The notes beneath the pieces were generated by a model that ran no database searches, was not told the origin of the DNA, and saw nothing but the letters and a program-made list of their open reading frames with translations. 64,000 nucleotides of DNA from Mesorhizobium_K marinum (GTDB taxonomy: Bacteria > Pseudomonadota > Alphaproteobacteria > Rhizobiales > Rhizobiaceae): assembly GCF_040813715.1 (NCBI RefSeq), contig NZ_JBFOCH010000017.1. One strand, written 5' to 3'. Made by a program: the position numbers and the translations under genes. Shown here in pieces: positions 37,001-45,963 of the stretch (the stretch's first letter is position 1; each line of letters begins with the position of its first letter).

Positions 37001-37137
37001 GACGCCCGCCCGAAATTTTTATTGCGTGCAAATATTTTCATTTCCTCGCGACAAACATGTTGATCCGGCCGCAAGCTGGTGGCAGCGTTGCGTCGAACCC
37101 GGGCGGACTTCCGCCCCGACCCGCATGGACGACGATC
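37001..37137. promoter_or_regulatory. Divergent promoter/operator region of kinase operon and LacI gene
   Basis: An AT-rich tract (37011-37045) contains the inverted repeat TTGC-GT-GCAA (37022-37031), a typical LacI-family half-site arrangement. A looser similar site, TTTG-N6-CAAA (41453-41466), lies upstream of the ribose-type binding-protein gene. Both may bind the neighbouring LacI protein. Confidence 0.4.
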
Positions 37138-38181
37138 GTGAAGGCCAGACAGATCCGGACGATGGAGGAGTTCGCCGAGGCGGTCGGCCTGTCGCGCCCG
37201 ACCGTCTCCAAATACTTCCAGAACCCGGATTCGGTAAGGCCCAAGCTGCGCCAGAAGATCGAGGCAGGGCTCAAGGAAACCGGCTTCCGGCCGAACCTGT
37301 TCGCCGTCAACCTCAACCGCCGGCGCACCAAGATCCTGGGGCTGATCTTCCCGAGTTCGCTGGACCCCTTCTACACGGGGCTGCGGCGGCGCATCGAATC
37401 GCAGGCGACCGCGCTCGGCTACATGCCCTTCGTGTTCTCCTCGGACGGCCGGGCCAAGCTCGAAGCCGACGCGCTGGAGACGCTGTCCTCCCTCAACGCC
37501 GCCGGCGTGATCATGGCGCCGGTCAGCGGCGACGATGCGCACCGAACCAAGGTCAAGGCGCTGGCCAAGAAGATCCCGGTCGTCTTCATCGACGCCCCGT
37601 TCGACGAGGAAGAGGATTTCGTCGGCACCAACAACGGCCAGTCGATGGCCCTGATCACCGACTACCTCACCCGCTTCGAGGACGCCCCCTGCTACTTCGA
37701 CATGCCGTGGGTGAACTCCAACGCCCGCGACCGCCGCGAGGCCTACATCGCGACGATGCATCGCCGCGGCCTCGAGCCGGTGATCATCCCGCTGACGTGG
37801 TCGCAGGACTGGGACTTCGAGCGCTACGCCTTCGAGGAAGCGTCGCGCATCCTGCGCGAGGGTGGGTTCCCTACCCGCGTCGTTCTCTGCGGCAACGACC
37901 GTGTCGCCTTCGGCGTGCTCGCCGCGCTGCACCAGGCCGGCCGCAAGGTCGGAATCACGCCCGACTGCGACCTGCGCGTCGCCGGTCACGACAACCAGCC
38001 GCTCTCCGAATACATCTGGCCGCCGCTGACCACGGTCCAGCAGAACACCGCCGAGATGGGGCGCCGGGCGCTCGACATGCTGCTCGCCCGCATCGACCTC
38101 GCGCACAGCGCCGGCAAGCCGCGGCCGCGCGGCGAGCATGTTCTGGTCGACGGCGACCTCATCCTGCGCTCCTCCGCCTGA
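37138..38181 (+). CDS. LacI-family transcriptional regulator
   Basis: About 347 residues. The N-terminal DNA-binding domain reads IRTMEEFAEAVGLSRPTVSK with the hinge LKETGFRPNLFAVNL, followed by a periplasmic-binding-protein-like effector domain (KILGLIFPSSLDPFYTGLRR to AGHDNQPLSEYIWPPLTTVQ). A GTG at 37138 puts the helix-turn-helix at the extreme N-terminus as usual; an ATG at 37057 would add 27 residues of non-family sequence. It is divergent from the kinase operon and convergent with the ribose-type ABC operon. It probably represses one or both until a sugar binds. Confidence 0.88.
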   Translation: MKARQIRTMEEFAEAVGLSRPTVSKYFQNPDSVRPKLRQKIEAGLKETGFRPNLFAVNLNRRRTKILGLIFPSSLDPFYTGLRRRIESQATALGYMPFVFSSDGRAKLEADALETLSSLNAAGVIMAPVSGDDAHRTKVKALAKKIPVVFIDAPFDEEEDFVGTNNGQSMALITDYLTRFEDAPCYFDMPWVNSNARDRREAYIATMHRRGLEPVIIPLTWSQDWDFERYAFEEASRILREGGFPTRVVLCGNDRVAFGVLAALHQAGRKVGITPDCDLRVAGHDNQPLSEYIWPPLTTVQQNTAEMGRRALDMLLARIDLAHSAGKPRPRGEHVLVDGDLILRSSA

Positions 38182-38242
38182 GCGCGCACGGGCGTCGCGG
38201 GCGCAGCCGGCGCGCGGCAGTCGTGCGGAGACGCGCAAGGCG

Positions 38243-38989
38243 TCAGCCGCCGACCATGAGCTTGACCACTTCGTCATGGGTCGTTTCGGAGATTTTCCGC
38301 TCGCCGGCGGTAACGCCGCGGCGCAGCACCACGATGCGATCGGACACGGCGAAAATGTCCTGCAGGTTGTGCGAGATGAAGATGACGCCCCTGCCCTGCG
38401 CCTTGAGCTGCTTGATGAGCGAGATGACCTTGCGCTGCTCGGGCACGCCGAGCGCCGCCGTCGGCTCGTCCATGATCAGGACCTGCGCGTTCCAGTAGAC
38501 GGCGCGGCCGATCGCCACCGCCTGGCGCTGTCCGCCCGAGAAGTTGGAGACCGGCGCTTCCATGCGAGAGACATGGAAGTCGAGCAGCGCCATCGTCTCG
38601 CGCGCGGCGTCGGCCATCTTGCCGCGGTCGAGCACCGGCAGGAACCCGAAGGCCCGCCGCATCGGCTCGCGACCGAGGAAGATGTTGGCGCCGATGGTCA
38701 GGTTGTCGGCCAGCGCGAGGTCCTGGTAGATCGTCTCGATGCCCTTGTCGCGGGCCTCCTGGGGCGTGCCGAAATCGACCGTCTCGCCCTTCAGCCGGAT
38801 CTCGCCGGACGTCGGGCGGTAGACGCCCGAGATCGCCTTGATGAGCGTCGTCTTGCCGGCGCCGTTGTCGCCGGCAAGGGCGACGACTTCGCCGGGATGG
38901 ACCACCATCGACACCTCGTGCAAGGCGCGGACGGCTCCGAAATGCTTGGAGACGCTGCTGACTTCCAGCAGGGGGGCGACGCTACTCAT
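38243..38989 (-). CDS. Ribose-type ABC transporter ATP-binding protein (single domain)
   Basis: A 248-residue ATPase with one nucleotide-binding domain, half the size of RbsA but like FrcA of rhizobia. Walker A is GDNGAGKTTL, signature FSGGQRQAVAIGRAV, Walker B VLIMDEPTAALG and H-loop IFISHNLQDIF. The ATG at 38989 follows GGAGG. The gene overlaps the permease end by 8 bp. It energises import of a monosaccharide or polyol together with the permease and binding protein upstream. Confidence 0.92.
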   Translation of the reverse strand: MSSVAPLLEVSSVSKHFGAVRALHEVSMVVHPGEVVALAGDNGAGKTTLIKAISGVYRPTSGEIRLKGETVDFGTPQEARDKGIETIYQDLALADNLTIGANIFLGREPMRRAFGFLPVLDRGKMADAARETMALLDFHVSRMEAPVSNFSGGQRQAVAIGRAVYWNAQVLIMDEPTAALGVPEQRKVISLIKQLKAQGRGVIFISHNLQDIFAVSDRIVVLRRGVTAGERKISETTHDEVVKLMVGG

Positions 38990-40061
38990 CCTGGCGACCT
39001 CCACTGAAGCGACGTTGAGCCTGGTCGATCAGGACCGAAATGATGATGACCACGCCGACGCTGATGAACTGCCAGAACGGCTCGACGTTCACGAACACCA
39101 GGCCGTACTGGATGACGGCGATGACGAAGGCGCCGGCAACCGTGCCGATGATCGTGCCCGACCCGCCGAAGAGGCTGGCGCCGCCGATGACGACCGCGGC
39201 CACGCTGTCGAGCAGCAGCGGCTCGCCGGCCTGCGCGGCGCCGGCGTTGAAGCGGGCGGCGTAGAGCACGCCAGCCATGCCGGCACAGCATGCGGAGAGG
39301 ATGTAGAGGCGCAGGAGATGCGACTTGATGTCGATGCCGGCGCGCCGCGCCGCCTGTGCGTTGGCGCCGATCGCATAGTTGTGCTGGCCGAAGCGCGTCT
39401 GGCTGAGCAGGTAGTGCATGACCAGCACGAACAGAGCGGTGATGATGACGATGTAGGGCACGTTCATAATGCGCCCGTTGCCGATCGTAGCGAAGAAGGA
39501 ATTGCTGACCGGGACGGTGGTGCCGCCAGCGAGCAGGAAGGCGACGCCGCGCGCGACGCCGAACATGCCGAGCGTGCCGATGAAGGGCGGGACGCGCAGC
39601 CGCGAGACGAGCAGCCCGTTGATCGTGCCGGGAATGGCGGCGACCAGGATCGCCACCATGAAGCCGATCAGGACCGCCATCGGCATGCCCAGCCCGGGCG
39701 TCACGGCGTTGATCGTGTGGGCGGCGACGACGGCCGCAAGGCCCATGATGAAGCCGAGCGACAGGTCGATGCCGCCGGAAATGATGACGAAGGTCTGCCC
39801 GGTGGCCAGCAGCAGCGGCGCCACCGCGAAGATGGCGATCGACTGCAGGTTGAACGGGTTGAGGATGAAGGTGCCGCCGAACTCGAGGCGCGCCCATGCC
39901 TCGAAACCGAGGACCAATGCGAGCAGGAACAGCCAGGCGCGCAGGTCGGCGATGCGCTGGACCAGGGTCTTCGCCTTGTCGGCGTGATCGGCCTGCGGCT
40001 TGACTTGAATCTCTTCAGCGGCTGCGCCGGCCAGCGGCTCGCCTGTATCGGAAGCTGTCAT
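38982..40061 (-). CDS. Ribose-type ABC transporter permease
   Basis: A 359-residue RbsC/FrcC-family inner-membrane protein with about ten hydrophobic segments. Conserved blocks include GQTFVIISGGIDLSLG, PPFIGTLGMFGVARG, and IGGASLFGGSGTIIGTVAGA near the C-terminus. The N-terminal 35 residues are hydrophilic. It is separated from the binding-protein gene by 100 bp containing a strong hairpin. Confidence 0.93.
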   Translation of the reverse strand: MTASDTGEPLAGAAAEEIQVKPQADHADKAKTLVQRIADLRAWLFLLALVLGFEAWARLEFGGTFILNPFNLQSIAIFAVAPLLLATGQTFVIISGGIDLSLGFIMGLAAVVAAHTINAVTPGLGMPMAVLIGFMVAILVAAIPGTINGLLVSRLRVPPFIGTLGMFGVARGVAFLLAGGTTVPVSNSFFATIGNGRIMNVPYIVIITALFVLVMHYLLSQTRFGQHNYAIGANAQAARRAGIDIKSHLLRLYILSACCAGMAGVLYAARFNAGAAQAGEPLLLDSVAAVVIGGASLFGGSGTIIGTVAGAFVIAVIQYGLVFVNVEPFWQFISVGVVIIISVLIDQAQRRFSGGRQDE

Positions 40062-40119
40062 ATGCTCCCCTTCCCGTGGCGGTCAGCGCTGGCTGGCCGG
40101 TGATGACGAAGGCGTGGGC

Positions 40120-40147
40120 CGGCTCCCCGCGACAGCGCGGGGAGCCG
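40120..40147 (-). terminator. Intercistronic 12-bp hairpin after binding-protein gene
   Basis: Perfect 12-bp stem CGGCTCCCCGCG with a four-base loop, 14 bases after the binding-protein stop on the minus strand. No U-run follows, so mRNA stabilisation or partial attenuation is more likely than full termination. Confidence 0.7.
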
Positions 40148-40161
40148 ACCGATGCGGCTGC

Positions 40162-41151
40162 CTATTCCGAGTAGATGTACTTGGCGACGTTCGGGTCATC
40201 GACGTTGGACTTGTCGATGACGGTGAAGCCGGTGCCGATCGACACGGGGATCGACTGTCCGGTCACGTGCGCATAGGCCGAAACCACGCCGTAGTAGCCG
40301 ATTTCGGCGGGGTGCTGGGCAATCGCCACGTCGACCAGGCCGGTCTTGATGTTGTCGACGATCGAGGTCGGCGCATCGAAGGCCACGACCTTGATGTTGC
40401 CGGTCTGGCCAGCCTGCTGCACGCCGTTGCCGGCGCCCAGAGCCGAGAACAGGTTGGCGCCGAACACGCCCTTCAGGTCGGCGTTGCGGGCGAACACCGC
40501 CTGCAACTGGCTCGCGGCCTTGTTCGCGTCGTTCTCGTTGAACTGCGTCTCGAGAACCGTGATCTTCGGGAACTCCTCGGCCATCGCGGTCTTGAAGCCT
40601 TCCTCGCGCTGGTCGGTGGTCGAGATGCCCGGCTTGACGTTGGACACGTAGACCTTGCCTTCGCCGCCGATCGCCGCAGCAAGCGCGCGCGCCGCCATCT
40701 TGCCGCCGAGAACGTTGTCGGAGGCGATGTAGGAGTACGGGAAGTCGGCGTCGCCGGCCCCGGTCTGGTACTTGCCGTTGCCGATGAAGGTGTCGACCGT
40801 GATCACCGGGATGCCGGCGTCGTTGGCCTTGCGCAGCGGCTCGACGAGCTGGGTGGTGTCGGTCGGCGCGATCAGGATCGCCGAGGGCTTGCGCGCGATG
40901 ACCGCGTCGAGCACCGGAACCTGGACGACCGGGTTGAACTCCGGACCGCCCTGGAAGACCAGTTCGACGCCGAGCGCGTCGGCGGCAGCCTGGGCGCCCT
41001 TGCGCATGGTGATGTAGAACGCATCGGTGGTCAGGCCGGGGATCAGCGCGATCGTGTGCTTCTCCTGGGCCAGTGCGGCGCCGGAGCTGATCCCGACGGC
41101 TGCGACGGCGGCCAGGGCCACCGCGGACTTGAGTACTGAACGACGCTTCAT
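40162..41151 (-). CDS. Ribose-type ABC transporter substrate-binding protein
   Basis: A 329-residue periplasmic protein with signal peptide (basic start, hydrophobic core, cleavage near ALA-QE). The mature protein has the type I periplasmic-binding fold of sugar receptors (PF13407): IALIPGLTTDAFYITMRKGA, AILIAPTDTTQLVEPLRKAN, and VVAFDAPTSIVDNIKTG. The start at 41151 follows GGGAGGAG; earlier in-frame codons are not family-like. The ligand is likely a rare hexose, ketose or polyol processed by the neighbouring kinase/epimerase operon. Confidence 0.92.
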   Translation of the reverse strand: MKRRSVLKSAVALAAVAAVGISSGAALAQEKHTIALIPGLTTDAFYITMRKGAQAAADALGVELVFQGGPEFNPVVQVPVLDAVIARKPSAILIAPTDTTQLVEPLRKANDAGIPVITVDTFIGNGKYQTGAGDADFPYSYIASDNVLGGKMAARALAAAIGGEGKVYVSNVKPGISTTDQREEGFKTAMAEEFPKITVLETQFNENDANKAASQLQAVFARNADLKGVFGANLFSALGAGNGVQQAGQTGNIKVVAFDAPTSIVDNIKTGLVDVAIAQHPAEIGYYGVVSAYAHVTGQSIPVSIGTGFTVIDKSNVDDPNVAKYIYSE

Positions 41152-41504
41152 GGAACTCCTCCCTTTTGCAAGCTTCACGGCGACCGGCGGCCGCCGCATC
41201 CTCTAGAACCAGGCATCGGACCGGAACCCGGCCCGCAATTCTCGCTGGAAGCGCTGCTCGCCCGCCAGATCCGCAGACCCGCTGCCGGACCCCGGCGATC
41301 GCTTCCCTCCTCCCGCGCGGCNTCTCGCCAGATCCGCAGACCCGCTGACGGACCCCCGGCGATCGCTTCCCTCCTCCCGCGCGGCGACGATGCGGGCACC
41401 CTCGCCTAGCGTCCGCGAATTAAGACGCAGACGCCGGTTGGCTGTCAATGGATTTGTGCGGGCAAACATGAAAATTTCCGCGCCGCAAAATTTGAAATCG
41501 CTCC
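41152..41504. other. Intergenic region with assembly junction and possible operator
   Basis: This gap lies upstream of the binding-protein gene and downstream of the SorC-type gene. It contains a junction (N at 41322; copies 41263-41321 and 41326-41385), the inverted repeat TTTG-N6-CAAA (41453-41466) and an AT-rich stretch near 41460-41505 that may hold the ABC promoter. No gene is seen. Confidence 0.6.
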
Positions 41505-42392
41505 TCATGGCAGATCCAGCAGCGCCTCGGCCGTCCCCGCATCGGTGACCAGCGCCGATATCAGGCGCGCCTTTGCCGCCCCGCGGATCGCCCGCGCCTT
41601 CGCCTCGCCGACGGCGACGCCGATGACCAACGGCGCGTGGCGAAACTGCTTGGCCGACATGGCGATCATGCGCTTGCCGGCCTCGGGATCGAGGAGCACG
41701 CCCTCGGCATCGAAGTAGTGGCGCATCACGTCGCCGGCCGCGTCCGGATGATGCTCCGGACCCGAGGCCGCGGTCTCGTGCGGCAGGCCGATGCCGACCA
41801 CGGCGGCATCGACCCTGTCCCAAAGCGCGACGTTGTCGGCGACCACCGGGTCGGCGAGATAGGCGCGCCGCGACGCCCGCGAGGGCAGATACGGCGCATG
41901 GACGAAATGCGGCGTGCCGCCGAGTTGCAGCGCGGCCAGGCGCACGAACTCGTTGATCTGGAAGTGCGGCTGATGCTGCTGCATGCCGCCCATCGCAGGC
42001 ACGGTGAGCACGCCGGGAATTTCCGGAAGCCCGGCCTCGATCACGGCGCGCACCGCCCGCCCCCAGCCGATCGCCAGCACAGATCCCGCGGCGAGGCCGG
42101 CTTCCTGAAGCAGCGCGCCGACGGGGCCGCCCAGCGACGCCAGAGCGCCGGCGCCGGTCGCCTCGACGATCGAAGCCGTCTTCAGCGACAGCTTCCGGAC
42201 GACCTCCTTCGCCAGATATTCAGGAGCCGCGAGGTCGCGCACCTCGATGCGCACGATGCCTTCCGCACGCGCCTTCTGCAGCAGCCTGGAGATGGTCGCC
42301 GTCGACAGGTCGAGCCGCTTTGCGACCTCGACCTGGCTGAGATCACCCTCGTAGTGCAGCTTCGCGACCGTATGCAGCAGCGCGCGCGACAC
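41505..42392 (-). CDS. SorC/DeoR-type sugar-binding transcriptional regulator
   Basis: A 295-residue regulator. The N-terminal helix-turn-helix is EGDLSQVEVAKRLDLSTATI with RLLQKARAEGIVRI, followed by the SorC sugar-phosphate-binding domain (LAIGWGRAVRAVIEAG, VVGIGLP, GVAVGEAKARAIRGA). The GTG at 42392 is the first usable start in frame but lacks a good ribosome site, so the true start may be an unusual codon slightly upstream. It is divergent from the aldolase-kinase operon and probably controls it in response to a sugar phosphate. Confidence 0.87.
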   Translation of the reverse strand: MSRALLHTVAKLHYEGDLSQVEVAKRLDLSTATISRLLQKARAEGIVRIEVRDLAAPEYLAKEVVRKLSLKTASIVEATGAGALASLGGPVGALLQEAGLAAGSVLAIGWGRAVRAVIEAGLPEIPGVLTVPAMGGMQQHQPHFQINEFVRLAALQLGGTPHFVHAPYLPSRASRRAYLADPVVADNVALWDRVDAAVVGIGLPHETAASGPEHHPDAAGDVMRHYFDAEGVLLDPEAGKRMIAMSAKQFRHAPLVIGVAVGEAKARAIRGAAKARLISALVTDAGTAEALLDLP

Positions 42393-42423
42393 GGCCTGGC
42401 CGGGTGTTGAGGAGCGTGACAGC

Positions 42424-42442
42424 TTGCAAATCCTTTCTGCAA
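42424..42442. promoter_or_regulatory. Candidate SorC-type operator
   Basis: Inverted repeat TTGCA-N9-TGCAA in the 142-bp divergent gap between the SorC-type gene and the aldolase gene, next to an AT-rich patch that could be the promoter. Confidence 0.45.
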
Positions 42443-42534
42443 TATGTTACAGGATAGACCATTGTTCGCTGGCACGCAATCACTTCAGTGTTGGCGCATC
42501 GCCGCCAGCGCGGTGCCGAGGAGATTTTCGAAGC

Positions 42535-43449
42535 ATGGCACGGATGACCACCGCGGAACGCCGCGGCTACCAGCAGATTTGCGACGCCGACGGAGCCATG
42601 ATGGTGATCGCCTGCGACCAGCGTGGCGGCATGCGCTCGCTGCTTGCGGCCGACCCGGACGAGCAGGCCAAGATCGGCAACGACACGCTCGGCGAGACCA
42701 AGGCCGACATCACCCGATACCTGGCGAGCAAGGCGACCTGCGTGCTGGTCGACCCGATCTGCGCGGTGCCGCAACTGGTCGACGACGGCGTGCTCGACCG
42801 CGGGACGGCGCTGCTCATCGGGCTCGACGCCTCCGGCTGGGACACGTCGCCGGAAGGCTACCGGCTCTCCAAGCTGGTCGACGGCGTCGATGCGCGCCAC
42901 GTTCGCGCCCTCGGCGCGACCGGCGGCAAGATCATGGTCTACCTCAGGTCTGACACGCCGGCCTCGAACGAACACAACATTGCGATCCTTCGGCAGGTCA
43001 TCGATGATTTCGCGCGCGAGGACCTGCTCCTGGTCACCGAATTCCTGACCTACCGGCTGGAGGGCGAAAGCGCCGAAGACTACCAGGCGAAAATTCCGGA
43101 ACTGATCCAGGGCGGCACCAAAATCTGCCTCGACCTCGGGGCCAAGGTGCTCAAGCTGCCCTACCCCGGCTCGGCGGAGTCCTGCGCGGCGGTCACGCGG
43201 CTTGCAGGCGACGTGCCGTGGGCGGTGCTGTCCGCCGGCGTCGACCATGCGACGTTCCTGGGCCAGGTCGAAACCGCCATGGCTGAGGGCGCGTCGGGCG
43301 TCATCGCCGGGCGCTCGCTCTGGAAGGACTGCATCTCGCTCGACCGCGCCGTCACGCGCGAGCGGCTGGAGACGGTCGCCGTCCCCCGTCTGCGCGAACT
43401 GCAGGCGATCATCGCCCGCTATCGCGCGCCGGCCGCCAGGGTCGCCTGA
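42535..43449 (+). CDS. LacD/YihT-like class I aldolase
   Basis: A 304-residue TIM-barrel protein of the tagatose-1,6-bisphosphate/sulfofructose-phosphate aldolase family. Recognisable blocks are MMVIACDQRGGMRSLLAAD near residue 23, KVLKLPYPG (the Lys is a candidate for Schiff-base formation), PWAVLSAGVDHATFLGQVE and GASGVIAGRSLWKD. It would cleave a ketose (bis)phosphate to dihydroxyacetone phosphate plus an aldehyde. GAGGAG lies upstream of the ATG. The kinase gene begins immediately after its stop. Confidence 0.82.
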   Translation: MARMTTAERRGYQQICDADGAMMVIACDQRGGMRSLLAADPDEQAKIGNDTLGETKADITRYLASKATCVLVDPICAVPQLVDDGVLDRGTALLIGLDASGWDTSPEGYRLSKLVDGVDARHVRALGATGGKIMVYLRSDTPASNEHNIAILRQVIDDFAREDLLLVTEFLTYRLEGESAEDYQAKIPELIQGGTKICLDLGAKVLKLPYPGSAESCAAVTRLAGDVPWAVLSAGVDHATFLGQVETAMAEGASGVIAGRSLWKDCISLDRAVTRERLETVAVPRLRELQAIIARYRAPAARVA

Positions 43450-44901
43450 TTGTCGCCGGCAGCCTTGCCCGCAACCTCGATCGGCGTCGACATCGGCGGC
43501 ACCAACATTCGGGCCGCCCGCGTCGCCGCCGACGGCGCCATCCTGGCGCGCGCCCGCACCGCCAGTTCGGCGGACCCTGCCGTCGTGCTCGACCGCGTCG
43601 AGGCGCTGATCGCAGAGATCGACGATCCCTCGGTCGAGGGGATCGGCATCGGCGTGCCCGGCCAGGTGGATTTCCGTACGCGCAAAGTGCTGTCGGGCGG
43701 CTATGTCGACCTTTCCTCCGCGCCGGTCTGCGAGCGGATCGAGGCGCGCTTCGGCCGCCCCGTCGTCATCGACAATGACGGCAACATGGCGCTGGTGGCG
43801 GAGGCGCGCTGCGGCGCGGCCAGGGGCCGCAACGACGCGGTGATGCTGACCATCGGAACCGGCATCGGCGGCGCGATCCTCACCGGCGGAACGATCTTTC
43901 GCGGCGCCGGCGCGGCCGGACAACTCGGCCACGTGGTGGTCGACGCGGACGGCATCGTCTGCAAATGCGGCCGCCGCGGCTGCGTCGAAACCGTCAGTTC
44001 GGGCACTGCGCTCGGTCGACATATCGCAGCAGCGGGTCTCGATGCGGCAACCACGGCGACCGACCTGCTTGCCAGGCGCGTGGCGGGCGACAAGCAGGCC
44101 GACGCGGTGCTGCGCGCCTGGGCGCAGCCGCTGCGCGCCGCCATCGACAGCCTCGCGGCGGCATTTTCGCCCGAGACGGTGGTTCTCGGCGGCGGGCTCG
44201 GCGGCGCGGCGGTCGCAGCACTATCGGCCCATCCCGACCTTTCGTCCTGGTTCAGATACGCGCTGGTCCCGGCGCAGCTTGGCGACGACGCCGGCATGAT
44301 CGGCGCGGCGCTTTCCGCCGCGCGGGTCAAAGCCGCGACCGGCAAACGGCTGGTCATGGTCAACGGCGTGCCGGCGAGCGGCAAGAGCCACGTCGCGGCC
44401 GCGCTGGCCCGCGAAACAGGCTGGCCCGTGCTGTCGCTCGACACCGTCAAGGAGCCGTTCCTGCGCGAGATCGACGGCGTCGACCGCCCGTTCAACCGCA
44501 AGCTCGGCCGGGCAAGCCTGGCGGCGATGTTCGCCATCCTGCGCGATGCCCCCGCCGGCACGACGGTCATCATGGACGCCTGGTTCGGCTTCCAGCCGCG
44601 CGCTTTCGTCGAGGGCCTGCTCGATGACGCAGGCGTGGACGCCATCGCCGAACTCTGGTGCTCGGCGCCGCCAGACGTCGTCGGCAAGCGCTACGGCGCG
44701 CGCGCGGCATGCCGCCTGCCCGGCCATCCCGGCCCCGAATATGTCGGGGAACTGGTGGAACTCGCCGCCCGCGCCGAGCCGGCGCGTTTCGGTCCCGTGC
44801 AGGACGTCGACACCACGGCGGCTTTCGACCCGAAGGCGGCGTGCGCCTTCCTCGAGCGGGCGCTGGCGGAGCAGGGAGCGCAGGCTCTCCCTTCGCGGTA
44901 A
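43450..44901 (+). CDS. Fusion of ROK sugar kinase and P-loop (AAA_33-like) kinase
   Basis: A 483-residue two-domain protein. Residues 1-295 are a ROK kinase: phosphate-1 motif IGVDIGGTNIRAARV, catalytic Asp in NDGN, TIGTGIGGAI, and the zinc-binding CKCGRRGCVE. Residues 300-475 are a P-loop kinase with Walker A VNGVPASGKSHVAAAL and VIMDAWFGFQPRAF, resembling small-molecule kinases. It starts with TTG directly abutting the aldolase stop. One protein with two phosphotransferase domains next to a bisphosphate-type aldolase suggests two successive phosphorylations of a ketose; this is inference. Confidence 0.85.
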   Translation: MSPAALPATSIGVDIGGTNIRAARVAADGAILARARTASSADPAVVLDRVEALIAEIDDPSVEGIGIGVPGQVDFRTRKVLSGGYVDLSSAPVCERIEARFGRPVVIDNDGNMALVAEARCGAARGRNDAVMLTIGTGIGGAILTGGTIFRGAGAAGQLGHVVVDADGIVCKCGRRGCVETVSSGTALGRHIAAAGLDAATTATDLLARRVAGDKQADAVLRAWAQPLRAAIDSLAAAFSPETVVLGGGLGGAAVAALSAHPDLSSWFRYALVPAQLGDDAGMIGAALSAARVKAATGKRLVMVNGVPASGKSHVAAALARETGWPVLSLDTVKEPFLREIDGVDRPFNRKLGRASLAAMFAILRDAPAGTTVIMDAWFGFQPRAFVEGLLDDAGVDAIAELWCSAPPDVVGKRYGARAACRLPGHPGPEYVGELVELAARAEPARFGPVQDVDTTAAFDPKAACAFLERALAEQGAQALPSR

Positions 44902-44913
44902 GGCTGGCCGCCG

Positions 44914-45963
44914 TCAGTCGCGACTCAGCACGACCTTGACGCTCTTCGACCGATCGAGCGCGAGGCGGAACGCCGCCTCGGCGGAAGACAGCGGGAACTG
45001 CGCGGTGACCAGCCTCGTCACGTCGACGGCCCCGTCGACGATCAGGGACACGGCGTCATAGAATTCCCGCCCGAAGCGGAAGCTGCCCCTGAAATCGAGC
45101 TCCTTCGCCATCACGGCATTGGCGGGCGCCGGGATCTGCCCGCCGGGCAAGTTGCCGACCTGAACCAGGACGCCGCCGCGCCGCACGGCGGAAATCGCCG
45201 ACGCCAGACCGGCAGGCGATCCCGTCACCTCGAAGGCGACGTCGAACAGGCGTTCCGCAGCCGCGTCCGCCAGCTCATCCGACCCGTCGCCGACATTGAC
45301 GACGCGGTCAGCCCCGAGCTCTCCGGCAAACGCCAGCGGCGCCGGCGCGATGTCGACCATGGTGACGGCGGCGCATCCCTTGAGCTTGGCCGCCTGCATG
45401 GTCAGGAGACCGATCGGGCCGGCTCCGAACACCACCGCGTTGCGGTCGCGAATATCGCCGGCGCGCGTCACCGCATGCAGGCAGACCGCCAGCGGCTCGG
45501 CAAGCGCGGCCGCGGCATAGGGCGTCGCGGCGGGCACTTTTACGCATTGCGCCGGGATCGCGTCGAAATGGTCGGCGAAGCCCCCCTGCATGTGCGGCGT
45601 CTTCGACGCGGAGCCCATGAAATAGATGTTCTCGCAGAGGTTCGGGCGATCCGCCCGGCAATAGACGCAGTGGCCGCACCAGCGCGACGGATTGACCGCA
45701 ACCCGGTCGCCGACCGAGAGGCCCGGGGCTTCGCCGGCGATCTCGACGATGTCGCCGGCGACCTCATGGCCCAGGATGAGAGGCGACCGCACTACGAAAT
45801 CGCCGGTGCGGGCATGGCGAAAGTAGTGCAAGTCCGAGCCGCAGATGCCGCCCGCGCCGAAACGCACGCGCACCATGCCCGGCGCAAGCGGCCCGGGATC
45901 GCACGCGACGAGGCGCAGGTCCTCCGGCGCGAACAACGTAGCGGCGAGCGCGGCGCCCGTCAT
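44914..45963 (-). CDS. Zinc-dependent alcohol dehydrogenase, L-idonate 5-dehydrogenase-like
   Basis: A 349-residue medium-chain dehydrogenase. The catalytic zinc site is GICGSDLHYFRHARTGDFVV with GHEVAG; the structural zinc cysteines lie in CGHCVYCRADRPNLC; the NAD fold is VVFGAGPIGLLTMQAA. The blocks FMGSASKTPHMQGGF and RGSFRFGREFYDAV are shared with E. coli IdnD. It probably oxidises a sugar acid brought in by the TRAP transporter, with which it overlaps by 4 bp. Confidence 0.9.
   Translation of the reverse strand: MTGAALAATLFAPEDLRLVACDPGPLAPGMVRVRFGAGGICGSDLHYFRHARTGDFVVRSPLILGHEVAGDIVEIAGEAPGLSVGDRVAVNPSRWCGHCVYCRADRPNLCENIYFMGSASKTPHMQGGFADHFDAIPAQCVKVPAATPYAAAALAEPLAVCLHAVTRAGDIRDRNAVVFGAGPIGLLTMQAAKLKGCAAVTMVDIAPAPLAFAGELGADRVVNVGDGSDELADAAAERLFDVAFEVTGSPAGLASAISAVRRGGVLVQVGNLPGGQIPAPANAVMAKELDFRGSFRFGREFYDAVSLIVDGAVDVTRLVTAQFPLSSAEAAFRLALDRSKSVKVVLSRD

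Noticed and set aside
26661..43449. Sulfoquinovose (sulfo-EMP) pathway: YihS-like isomerase, PfkB kinase and YihT-like aldolase all occur.
   Set aside because: They are in three separate operons, the kinase is paired with a PF08013 protein, the isomerase has Pro where YihS has the sulfonate-binding Gln, and no sulfolactaldehyde enzyme is seen.
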